The notes: generated by a model from the letters alone, not told the origin. 12,259 nt of DNA from Actinomycetales bacterium (GCA_012841845.1 DUTZ01000008.1:1-12259), one strand, 5' to 3'. Numbered from the stretch's first letter, positions 1-6,156 are shown. Translations and numbers: made by a program.

Positions 1-35
1 AGGGCGGGGCGGTCGCCCCGGAGGTCGTCGGTCAT
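1..35 (-). CDS. Start of a fourth operon gene, cut by the window edge
   Basis: An ATG on the minus strand (first base 35) begins a frame reading MTDDLRGDRPA that stays open to the window edge. It starts 11 nt after the stop of the ABC ATPase gene and in the same direction, so it is probably the next gene of the same operon. A transport permease would be the usual partner at this position in nitrate/sulfonate/taurine-type ABC operons, but the 11 visible residues carry no family signal. No strong Shine-Dalgarno sequence is visible before it. The partner identity is inferred from context only. Confidence 0.45.
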   Translation of the reverse strand, partial: MTDDLRGDRPA

Positions 36-46
36 CGTCGGCGGAC

Positions 47-793
47 TCAGGCCGTCCGGTAGGCGTCGAGGAGGCGGGCGCGCAGCTCCGGCTCGGGGTC
101 CGAGGTGCCGTGGGACGGGTTCTCCCACTCGGCCTGGACCCGGCCCGAGGAACCGAGCAGCGCGATCCGGGATCCCACGACGAGCGCCTCGTCCACGTCG
201 TGCGTCACCATCACCGTGGTCACGCCGAGTTCGGCGGTCACGCCCACCAGCCACCGCTGGGAATCGGCGCGGGTGACGGGGTCGAGCGCGCTGAACGGCT
301 CGTCGAGCAGCAGGATCTCCGGCCGGGTGGCCGCCGCGCGCACCACGGCGACGCGCTGGGCCTGGCCGCCCGAGATCTCGTCCGGGCGGGCGTCGGCGAG
401 GTCGGCGATCCCGAAGTGGGCGAGCAGCTCGTCCACGTGCGAGGTGTCGACCCGGCCGCGCAGCGAGCGGAAGCGGCCGCCGAGGGCCACGTTCTCGCGC
501 ACCGTGAGCCACGGGTAGAGCAGCGGCTTCTGGAAGACCACGGCGTACGAGTGCCCGCGGTCCCCGCCGGGGGCCGACGAGCCCACGCGCAGGCGGCCGC
601 CCACGGGCTCGTCGAGGCCGGCGAGGAGGCGGAGCAGCGTGGACTTGCCCACGCCGGACGGGCCGAGGAGCACCAGCGACTCCCCCGCCCGGACCGTCAG
701 CTCGAGGTCGTCGAACAGTGGGCGCCCGCCGGGGAGCCGGTGGCGCAGCCCGGAGACCTCGACGGCCACGGGCCGCTCGAGCACCGCGGTCAC
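47..793 (-). CDS. ABC transporter ATPase, nitrate/sulfonate/taurine type
   Basis: This 248-residue cytoplasmic ATPase would power import of a small anion or organic compound. All nucleotide-binding motifs are visible: Walker A GPSGVGKST (44-52), Q-loop Q88, signature ISGGQAQR (140-147), Walker B LLLDEP (161-166) and the switch histidine H198. The Q-loop segment LLYPWLTVRENV resembles the SsuB/TauB/NrtD group, which imports sulfonates, taurine or nitrate; the exact substrate cannot be read from the sequence. The start is the GTG at 793. A longer open frame continues upstream, but it only shadows the preceding flavoprotein gene. The GTG shares four bases (GTGA, 790-793) with that gene's stop, implying translational coupling. 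The matching permease and binding protein would lie beyond the left edge. Confidence 0.9.
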   Translation of the reverse strand: MTAVLERPVAVEVSGLRHRLPGGRPLFDDLELTVRAGESLVLLGPSGVGKSTLLRLLAGLDEPVGGRLRVGSSAPGGDRGHSYAVVFQKPLLYPWLTVRENVALGGRFRSLRGRVDTSHVDELLAHFGIADLADARPDEISGGQAQRVAVVRAAATRPEILLLDEPFSALDPVTRADSQRWLVGVTAELGVTTVMVTHDVDEALVVGSRIALLGSSGRVQAEWENPSHGTSDPEPELRARLLDAYRTA

Positions 794-1908
794 GCGACGA
801 TCCCGAGCCGGTCGAGCTCCCACTTGAGCTGGGACTGCGAGGGCGACTGGACGGGCAGGAACGCGGCCTCGCGCATGCGGCGGTTGGCCGGGGCCCCCTG
901 CGCGTAGCCCATGCCGCCGCAGAGGACGGCCTCCAGCCGGGTGGCGGCGGGGCCGATCTCCGCGCCGTCCAGACGCAGCAGGAGCAGGTCCGCGAGCGCC
1001 GCCCCGGTGGGGTCGGCCGCGAGGCGGTGCAGCTCGGAGTGCATGTGGTCGTGGCGGCCGACGAGCGCGGCGTGTTCGTCGGCGTAGAAGGCGCCGAGCC
1101 CCTCGAGCCGGCCGGCCGACTCGGTGAGGGACCGCGCGGCGATCCCCGAGCAGAACGAGGCCTGGAGGATGAGGAACTGCGGGCGCACGCCGGAGAGGAA
1201 CTCCGGCAGGTCCTCGCCGAGCACCTGCTCGTGTGGGACCACGACGCCGTCGAGACCGACCATCGTGGACGCCGTCGCGTTGAGGGCGAGCAGGTCCGGC
1301 GCGGTGCGGATCTCCACGCCCGGCGCGGACGCGGCAAAGGTGAGGACGAGGCTGCGCCCGTCCTCGGTGTTGGCGGCGAGCACGATCTGGCTGTCCGGGT
1401 AGACGTTGGACGCCCACGCGATCGGCCCGTCGAGCCGGTACCCGCCCTCGACCGGGGTCGCCGTGACCGGGACCGGGCCGAGGCCGACGGCCTGACGCTG
1501 GGCGGCGGCCATGCCGGTCACGCCGGGACGCCGACCGTCGGCGACCGCCCGGTAGCTCTCCATGGCGGCGTCGGAGCGGTCCGCGGCGTGCCGGAGGTAG
1601 GCGGCGGTCATGCGCTGCGCCCAGGCGCCGAAGGCCACGGACAGGCTCTCGGTGGCCACGGCCTCGAGGACCGTGGCCGCGACCGCGACGGGGGTGCGGT
1701 CCACGTCGAAGAGGCCGAGGTCGGCGAGGGCCGCGATGTCCTCGCGCAGGTCGGCGTCGCCACGGTCGATCGCGGAGGCACGACCGGCGACCGCGTCGAT
1801 CACCGCGACGAGCTCGGCGACGTCGAGCCCACCGAGGTCGCCGGAGACGAGCCGGGCGCGGGCCGCGCCGAGGTCGGCGGTGAGGGCGGGTGCCGTGGGC
1901 GCGCTCAT
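790..1908 (-). CDS. Acyl-CoA dehydrogenase-fold flavoprotein, probable monooxygenase-like
   Basis: This 372-residue protein has the acyl-CoA dehydrogenase layout: a helical N-terminal part (about 30-125), a middle beta domain with the strand pattern YRLDGPIAWASN (157-168), and a C-terminal helical bundle ending in CGGMGYAQGAPANRRMREA (330-348). Members of this superfamily bind FAD or FMN and either desaturate acyl-CoAs or, in the DszC/SfnC branch, act as two-component monooxygenases. After the GGMGY helix, where true dehydrogenases have a Y-E-G-T-type segment with the catalytic glutamate, this protein reads VQSPSQSQ (353-360), with no glutamate. I therefore favour the monooxygenase-like branch over beta-oxidation. 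It overlaps the gene before it by 4 nt (ATGA, 1905-1908) and the ABC ATPase gene after it by 4 nt. Being coupled to a nitrate/sulfonate-type transporter suggests it oxidises an imported compound. The substrate is unknown. Confidence 0.85.
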   Translation of the reverse strand: MSAPTAPALTADLGAARARLVSGDLGGLDVAELVAVIDAVAGRASAIDRGDADLREDIAALADLGLFDVDRTPVAVAATVLEAVATESLSVAFGAWAQRMTAAYLRHAADRSDAAMESYRAVADGRRPGVTGMAAAQRQAVGLGPVPVTATPVEGGYRLDGPIAWASNVYPDSQIVLAANTEDGRSLVLTFAASAPGVEIRTAPDLLALNATASTMVGLDGVVVPHEQVLGEDLPEFLSGVRPQFLILQASFCSGIAARSLTESAGRLEGLGAFYADEHAALVGRHDHMHSELHRLAADPTGAALADLLLLRLDGAEIGPAATRLEAVLCGGMGYAQGAPANRRMREAAFLPVQSPSQSQLKWELDRLGIVA

Positions 1909-2447
1909 GCCAGCTCGTGCAGACGCGAGATGGGGGTGGACACGATCTCCCGGGCGCGGACGACGGCGTCCGTGTCGGGGGCGTTGTAGAAGCACAGGCA
2001 CTTGTCCGTGTCCTCGCGGACGTAGGTGCGCAGGAAGGAGACCTCGGGGATCTCGGCGTACTTGGGGGACTTCTCCTTCTTCCGCGTGAGGTAGGTGTCC
2101 ATGTCGATCTCGGCGGGGATGTCCCACTCGACGAGGTAGCCGGCCTCCGGGCGGGCGGCCTTGATCGTCTCGAGGTCGGTGCCCACCAGGCGGACCTGGG
2201 CGGGCTCGGTGACCTCGGCGGCGCCGATCGACGCGGCGTCGAGGGCCGGGGCCTCGGTGGCGCAGGCGCCGTTCGGGCCGTCGGCGATCTCGACGATGGT
2301 GAACACGCGCGCCGCGCCCTTGGTGATCTGGGTCTCGATGACCTCGGTGCCGGCGGCGGTCAGGGCCGAGGCGATGGCGTCGACGAGGGCCGACGGGTCG
2401 GACTGCTGCTCCTGGGAGGGGGTGGTCTCGTACAGGAAGAGGGTCAT
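1905..2447 (-). CDS. DUF4242 (SCO4226-like) protein, two-part
   Basis: This 180-residue soluble protein has a C-terminal half (about 103-178) that looks like DUF4242, the family of the Streptomyces nickel-binding protein SCO4226. It contains the typical run with FLRTYVREDTDKCLCFYNAPD (138-158, Cys150 and Cys152) followed by an A-E/I helix. The N-terminal half (2-56) repeats the same strand-helix-strand outline in weaker form (MTLFLYET, then ARVFTIVE), so the protein may be two fused ferredoxin-like units. I chose the ATG at 2447 because GAAAGGA (2454-2460) sits 6 nt before it. The upstream in-frame GTG at 2462 would put that ribosome site inside the gene. It is the first gene of the operon and overlaps the flavoprotein gene by 4 nt. 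Its function is unknown; metal binding or an accessory role to the flavoprotein is conjecture. Confidence 0.8.
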   Translation of the reverse strand: MTLFLYETTPSQEQQSDPSALVDAIASALTAAGTEVIETQITKGAARVFTIVEIADGPNGACATEAPALDAASIGAAEVTEPAQVRLVGTDLETIKAARPEAGYLVEWDIPAEIDMDTYLTRKKEKSPKYAEIPEVSFLRTYVREDTDKCLCFYNAPDTDAVVRAREIVSTPISRLHELA

Positions 2448-2453
2448 CTGTGG

Positions 2454-2459
2454 TCCTTT
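2454..2459 (-). promoter_or_regulatory. Ribosome binding site of the DUF4242 gene
   Basis: AAAGGA on the minus strand lies 6 nt before the ATG at 2447. It decides the start against the in-frame GTG at 2462, which overlaps it. Confidence 0.7.
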
Positions 2460-2480
2460 CACGGGCGGTAGACGGCCCCC

Positions 2481-2510
2481 ACCCTAGGCCAGAACAGACC
2501 GTTCTGTCTA
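2481..2510 (-). promoter_or_regulatory. Promoter of the DUF4242/flavoprotein/ABC operon
   Basis: On the minus strand a -35-like TAGACA (2510-2505, one base off TTGACA) and a -10-like TAGGGT (2486-2481, actinobacterial TANNNT) are separated by 18 nt. Transcription would start near 2474, giving a short leader that contains the ribosome site. The boxes are read by eye. Confidence 0.55.
2494..2507. promoter_or_regulatory. TetR-like operator palindrome
   Basis: ACAGACCGTTCTGT is a 14-bp inverted repeat with arms ACAGA and TCTGT; one inner pair is mismatched. It also carries an overlapping 5-bp repeat, AGAAC/GTTCT. It lies inside the -35 to -10 spacer of the leftward operon promoter and about 50 bp before the phoU1 start. 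AGACAG/CTGTCT-type palindromes are typical sites for TetR-family repressors in actinomycetes. No regulator gene is in the window, so the regulator is unknown. Confidence 0.5.
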
Positions 2511-2542
2511 TTCGGGCGGTGGGAGCGCGACCCCCGCACCAC

Positions 2543-2548
2543 TAGAGT
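2543..2548 (+). promoter_or_regulatory. -10 box of a leaderless phoU1 transcript
   Basis: TAGAGT (TANNNT pattern) occupies exactly -12 to -7 if the A of the phoU1 ATG (2555) is +1. No Shine-Dalgarno sequence precedes the ATG. This is the arrangement known for leaderless mRNAs in mycobacteria and relatives. No clear -35 box is visible. Confidence 0.55.
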
Positions 2549-2554
2549 CGTGAC

Positions 2555-3238
2555 ATGCGCATCGTGTTCCACTCGAAGCTCGACGAGTTCGCCGACCACC
2601 TCGCACGCTTCTGCGAGATCGACGGTCGCCTCCTCGAGCGCGCCACCACGGCCCTCCTCGAGAGCGACGAGGTCGCCGCCCGGGAGGTGCTCGACGGCGA
2701 GGCCGACCTCCGGGAGCTGCGCGAGGCGTGCGAGCAGCTCGCCTTCGAGATGCTCCTGCTCGAGGCCCCGGTCGCCGGCGACCTGCGCCAGGTGGTCTCC
2801 GGCATCTACATCGTCGAGCACTTCAACCGCATGGCTGCCCTCGCCGCGCACGTCGCGCGCCTGGCCCGGCTGCGCCACCCGCGGGCCGTGGTCCCGGAGC
2901 CCCTCGTGCCCGTTATCCGGGAGATGGCCGATCACGACGCGGCGCTCGCGACCCGCCTCCGGCAGGTGCTCGCCGAGCAGAACGTGGACCTGGGCCTGTC
3001 CATGCACGGCGCCGACGACGCGGTGGACACCCTCCACTCCGGCCTCATGCGCCGGCTCTCCTCGGAGGATTGGCCGCACGGCTCCGTCGCCGCCGTCGAC
3101 CTGGCCCTGCTGGCCCGGTACTACGAGCGGTTCGGCGACCACACCGTGAGCGTGGCCAATCGGATCGTCTACCTCGCCACCGGCCGCAAGCCCGCCGACG
3201 GGGTCCTCGAGCCCGAGGACGGCGGGATCGTCGACTGA
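2555..3238 (+). CDS. PhoU/PhoY-like phosphate regulator, first of a tandem pair
   Basis: This 227-residue, all-helical cytoplasmic protein has two PhoU domains (about 1-105 and 115-210). PhoU proteins couple the Pst phosphate importer to the phosphate-sensing two-component system; the mycobacterial PhoY versions also affect persistence. The N-terminus MRIVFHSKLDEF, the block APVAGDLRQV (71-80) and the C-terminal YYERFGDHTVSVANRIVYLATG (189-210) match the PhoY type. The second domain keeps the metal-binding E-R-F-G-D-H motif. The first has EHFNRMAALA, without the aspartate, as PhoY proteins also do. The ATG has no ribosome site but has a -10 box at the leaderless distance. No pst or phoR/phoP genes are in view. 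The next gene is a close paralog, about 73% identical by my manual alignment. Confidence 0.9.
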   Translation: MRIVFHSKLDEFADHLARFCEIDGRLLERATTALLESDEVAAREVLDGEADLRELREACEQLAFEMLLLEAPVAGDLRQVVSGIYIVEHFNRMAALAAHVARLARLRHPRAVVPEPLVPVIREMADHDAALATRLRQVLAEQNVDLGLSMHGADDAVDTLHSGLMRRLSSEDWPHGSVAAVDLALLARYYERFGDHTVSVANRIVYLATGRKPADGVLEPEDGGIVD

Positions 3239-3253
3239 CCCCGTCCCACCCCC

Positions 3254-3283
3254 TCCCGGCATCGCGGGGATGAACAGCCGGGA
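3254..3283. repeat. Inverted repeat between the two phoU genes
   Basis: TCCCGGC (3254-3260) and GCCGGGA (3277-3283) form a perfect 7-bp stem with a 16-nt loop in the 87-bp gap between the paralogs. There is no T-run, so it is not a classical terminator. It could be a weak or factor-dependent terminator for phoU1, or a protein site in the phoU2 promoter region. Confidence 0.35.
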
Positions 3284-3313
3284 AACGACGGCTCCGGCGC
3301 CCCCGGACCTGAC

Positions 3314-3319
3314 TACGGT
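3314..3319 (+). promoter_or_regulatory. -10 box of a leaderless phoU2 transcript
   Basis: TACGGT (TANNNT) lies at exactly -12 to -7 from the phoU2 ATG (3326), the same geometry as at phoU1. No Shine-Dalgarno sequence is present. It suggests that the second copy has its own promoter. Confidence 0.5.
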
Positions 3320-3325
3320 GACGCC

Positions 3326-4012
3326 ATGCGCACTGTGTTCCGTTCCAAGTTGGACGAATTCGCCCGTGACCTCTCCCGCTTCTGCGAGCTCGATCGCCGG
3401 ATCTTCGACGCGGCCACCACGGCCCTCCTCGGCGCCGACGAGGTCGCCGCGAACGAGGCGATCGACGCCCTGACCGAGGTCGAGGAGCTCCGCGCATCGT
3501 GCGAGGCCGTCGCCTTCGAGATGCTCCTGCTCGAGGCCCCCGTGGCCGGCGACCTGCGCCAGGTGGTCTCCGGCATCTACATCGTCGAGCACTTCACCCG
3601 CATGGCCACCCTCGCCGGACACATCGCGCGCCGCGCGCGCCTGCGTCACCCCGACCCGGTCGTCCCCGAGGCCCTGGTCCCCACCGTCCGCGAGATGGCC
3701 GAGCGGGGGGCCGACCTGGCCGCGAAGCTGCAGCAGGTCCTCGCCGAGGAGGACGTTGACCTCGCCCTGTCCCTGCACCACGACGACGACGCCGTCGACG
3801 ACCTCCACGCCTCCCTCATGCGGCAGCTCTCCGCCGAGGACTGGTCGCACGGCTCCGTCGCCGCCGTCGACGTCGCCCTGCTCGCCCGGTACTACGAGCG
3901 CTTCGCCGACCACACCGTGAGCGTGGCCAACCGGATCGTCTACCTCGTCACCGGCCAGAAGCCCGCCGACGGTGTCCTCCACGAGCCCGAGGACGGCAGT
4001 ATCGTCGAGTGA
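3326..4012 (+). CDS. PhoU/PhoY-like phosphate regulator, second of a tandem pair
   Basis: This 228-residue paralog of the preceding gene has the same two-domain PhoU layout: MRTVFRSKLDEF at the start, APVAGDLRQV at 71-80, the first-domain motif EHFTRMATLA, and YYERFADHTVSVANRIVYLVTG (189-210) in the second domain. The canonical GD of the second metal motif reads AD here, as in mycobacterial PhoY2 (ERFADH). One residue is inserted near the C-terminus relative to the first copy. A 52-bp stretch (3545-3596) is identical in DNA to 2774-2825 of the first gene. Mycobacterium tuberculosis also carries two PhoU homologs (PhoY1, PhoY2), but I do not recall those being adjacent. The dehydrogenase gene starts 33 nt downstream and is probably read from this transcript. 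Confidence 0.9.
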   Translation: MRTVFRSKLDEFARDLSRFCELDRRIFDAATTALLGADEVAANEAIDALTEVEELRASCEAVAFEMLLLEAPVAGDLRQVVSGIYIVEHFTRMATLAGHIARRARLRHPDPVVPEALVPTVREMAERGADLAAKLQQVLAEEDVDLALSLHHDDDAVDDLHASLMRQLSAEDWSHGSVAAVDVALLARYYERFADHTVSVANRIVYLVTGQKPADGVLHEPEDGSIVE

Positions 4013-4029
4013 CCGACGTCCCCGCGCCC

Positions 4030-4036
4030 GAGGAGG
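4030..4036 (+). promoter_or_regulatory. Ribosome binding site of the SDR gene
   Basis: GAGGAGG ends 9 nt before the ATG at 4046. It contrasts with the two phoU genes just upstream, which have none, and fits translation from within a longer transcript. Confidence 0.65.
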
Positions 4037-4045
4037 CCTCCCACC

Positions 4046-4888
4046 ATGACGCAGACGGCGATCATCACCGGGGGCACCGGCGGGATGGGTCTGGCCACCG
4101 CCGCGATCCTCGGGCGCGACCACCACGTCGTCCTGGCCGACCTCGACGGTGAGCGGCTCGACGCGGCCGCGGAGGAGCTCTCCACGGCCGGCGTCGGGGC
4201 CTCCACCGCGGTCTGCGACATCACCGACCGGACCTCGGTCGAGAACCTGTTCGCCGCGGCCGCACGCACCGGACGCGTGCGGGCGGTGGTCCACACCGCC
4301 GGCGTGAGCCCGCTCATGGGTTCGCCCGAGCGCATCATCCGGATCAACGCCCTCGGCACGGTGCACGTCACCGAGGCCGCACTCGCGGCGGCCGGTCCGG
4401 GGTCCGCGCTCGTGTCCGTGTCGTCGATGGCCGGCCACATGCTGCCGTCCCCCCTCCTGCCCCGGCGCGCATTTCGCCACGCCCTCACCAACCCGGCGCG
4501 GATGACGGCCTCGCTCACCCGGCTCGCGACCCTGGGCCCGGGCGCCGCGGGGCCCGGCACCGCCTACTCCCTGAGCAAGGCGTTCGTCATCTGGTACACC
4601 GCCGCGATGGCGGCCGCCTTCGGCGAGAAGGGGGCACGCGCCCTGACCGTCTCCCCCGGCAGCTTCGACACCGACATGGGCCGACTGGAGAAGGCGAGCG
4701 GGTCCGAGCGCATGCTCGACTTCGCGGCACTCAAGCGCTTCGGCCGCCCCGAGGAGATCGCCGAACTGCTCGCCTTCTGCGCGGGTGAACGGGCCGGCTA
4801 CCTCACCGGCACGGACGTCCTCTGCGACGGCGGGACCATCGCCGGACTCACGCTCAAGGGCATGATCGCGATGGCACGGGGGCGGTGA
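4046..4888 (+). CDS. Short-chain dehydrogenase/reductase (SDR) with extended active-site loop
   Basis: This 280-residue NAD(P)-dependent oxidoreductase has the classical SDR features in order: TGGTGGMG cofactor loop (8-15), acidic D32 after the second strand (favouring NAD), HTAG (83-86), N101, catalytic S127 in SVSSMAG, Y174-x-x-x-K178 (YSLSK), SPGSFDTDMG (203-212) and the C-terminal GYLTGTDVLCDGG (251-263). Serine and tyrosine are 47 residues apart, against about 13 in most classical SDRs. The intervening segment (about 131-170) is a Pro/Arg/Leu-rich insertion, as in the Comamonas 3-alpha-hydroxysteroid dehydrogenase/coniferyl-alcohol dehydrogenase-like branch. The substrate is unknown; a steroid-like or aromatic alcohol is a guess. 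Its stop overlaps the start of the transporter gene by 4 nt (GTGA), so the two are probably made together. Confidence 0.88.
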   Translation: MTQTAIITGGTGGMGLATAAILGRDHHVVLADLDGERLDAAAEELSTAGVGASTAVCDITDRTSVENLFAAAARTGRVRAVVHTAGVSPLMGSPERIIRINALGTVHVTEAALAAAGPGSALVSVSSMAGHMLPSPLLPRRAFRHALTNPARMTASLTRLATLGPGAAGPGTAYSLSKAFVIWYTAAMAAAFGEKGARALTVSPGSFDTDMGRLEKASGSERMLDFAALKRFGRPEEIAELLAFCAGERAGYLTGTDVLCDGGTIAGLTLKGMIAMARGR

Positions 4889-6156
4889 CGCGCCCGGCCG
4901 CCGGCCGCGTACTCCCCGCCGGAACCGCGGCACTGCTCGCCTCGCTCTACCTCGCGCAGGGGCTGCCCTACGGGTTCTTCACGCAGGCACTGCCGGTGGT
5001 CCTGCGCGACTCCGGTTTCTCCCTGGTCGCGATCGGCGCCACCGGGGTCCTCTTCGCCCCCTGGGCGCTCAAGTTCCTGTGGGCCCCCGCCGTGGACCGC
5101 TACGGCACGCGACGCCGCTGGCTCCTCACGCTCCAGCTCCTGACGGCGGCCGTCATGCTGGGGCTCGCCGGTCTGGATCTCTCGCACACGTTCCGGTGGC
5201 TCCTCGTGGGCGTCGCCGTCGTCAACCTCCTCTCCGCCACCCAGGACGTCGCCACGGACGGCCTGGCCGTGCGCCTCCTCTCCCCCACCCAGCGCGGCCT
5301 GGGCAACGCGATCCAGGTGGGCGCGTACCGCATCGGGATGATCATCGGCGGCGGCGCGCTGCTGTGGCTGTTCGCGCTGGCCGGGTGGCGCCTGCTGTTC
5401 CTCACGATGGCTGTCCTGCTGGTGCTCACGACCATCCCCGTCTGGGTCTCCCGGCGGGCGCGGGAGGACGCGGGAGTCGCGCACCCCGCGGGCGCCGCAC
5501 ACCCCGCGCGGCCGGCGCGCTTCGTCGTCACCCAGTGGTGGTCGCGACTCCGACGGCCCGGCGTGGTGGTGTTCCTGCTCCTCGTGGGCGCGTTCAAGTT
5601 CGGCGACTCGATGGCCTCGTCGATGGTCGGGCCGTTCATGACCGACGTCGGGCTCACGCTGGCGCAGATCGCCTGGGTCAAGGGCGCGCTCTCGTCGATC
5701 GGCGCGCTCGCGGGGGCCGCCGCGGGGGGATGGCTATGCCACCGGTTCGGCCGCCGCACCGCCCTCCTCCTCGGCGGGGTCACGCAGACCGCGAGCCTGG
5801 CGCTCTACGTCCTGGCCTCGCTCGGCGTGGGCGGCTTCGGACTGATCGTGTCCGCGAGCCTCGCCGAGCACGTGTTAGGGGGCGCCGCCACGGTCGCCGT
5901 GTTCACCCTCATGATGGACGCCTCGGACCCGGACCATGCCGGCAGCGACTACACCCTCTTCGCCTCCGCGGTGGTCGTCGTCCAGGGGCTCGCCGGGTTC
6001 GCCGCCGGCGCCGTGGGCGACCTCGCCGGCTACCCGGCCCTGTTCGGGACCGGTCTCGTCCTGTCCGGCCTCGGTTGCGCCGCGCTCGTCCTGGCCGTGG
6101 ACCGGGGAGCCGGACCGGACGGCGTCCGCGCGGTGTGGCACCCCGGCCGGACCTAG
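4885..6156 (+). CDS. AmpG-like major facilitator transporter
   Basis: This 423-residue membrane protein has about 12 hydrophobic segments and an inner loop rich in Arg/Ala/His (about 190-225) between two halves. The signatures LYLAQGLPYGFFTQALP (21-37), APWALKFLWAPAVDRYGTRRR (58-78) and SATQDVATDGLAVRLL (117-132) are those of the AmpG/acetyl-CoA transporter (PAT) group. In Gram-negatives AmpG imports muropeptides. In actinomycetes the substrate of these homologs is mostly not established, and I see no cell-wall recycling gene nearby. The start is GTG at 4885, overlapping the SDR stop by 4 nt. The stop TAG shares the palindrome CTAG with the stop of the convergent siderophore-interacting protein gene. 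Confidence 0.87.
   Translation: MTRPAAGRVLPAGTAALLASLYLAQGLPYGFFTQALPVVLRDSGFSLVAIGATGVLFAPWALKFLWAPAVDRYGTRRRWLLTLQLLTAAVMLGLAGLDLSHTFRWLLVGVAVVNLLSATQDVATDGLAVRLLSPTQRGLGNAIQVGAYRIGMIIGGGALLWLFALAGWRLLFLTMAVLLVLTTIPVWVSRRAREDAGVAHPAGAAHPARPARFVVTQWWSRLRRPGVVVFLLLVGAFKFGDSMASSMVGPFMTDVGLTLAQIAWVKGALSSIGALAGAAAGGWLCHRFGRRTALLLGGVTQTASLALYVLASLGVGGFGLIVSASLAEHVLGGAATVAVFTLMMDASDPDHAGSDYTLFASAVVVVQGLAGFAAGAVGDLAGYPALFGTGLVLSGLGCAALVLAVDRGAGPDGVRAVWHPGRT

Noticed and set aside
794..1417. Upstream extension of the ABC ATPase into a 456-residue fusion
   Set aside because: The added residues are Arg/Pro/Ala-rich shadow of the flavoprotein gene on the same strand in another frame. The GTG at 793 gives the normal ATPase length.
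2459..4933. An 824-codon open frame on the minus strand across the phoU pair and the SDR gene
   Set aside because: It lies antisense to three well-recognised plus-strand genes. Its product is Gly/Arg/Val-rich with a repeat that only mirrors the phoU duplication, and long shadow frames are normal at this GC content.
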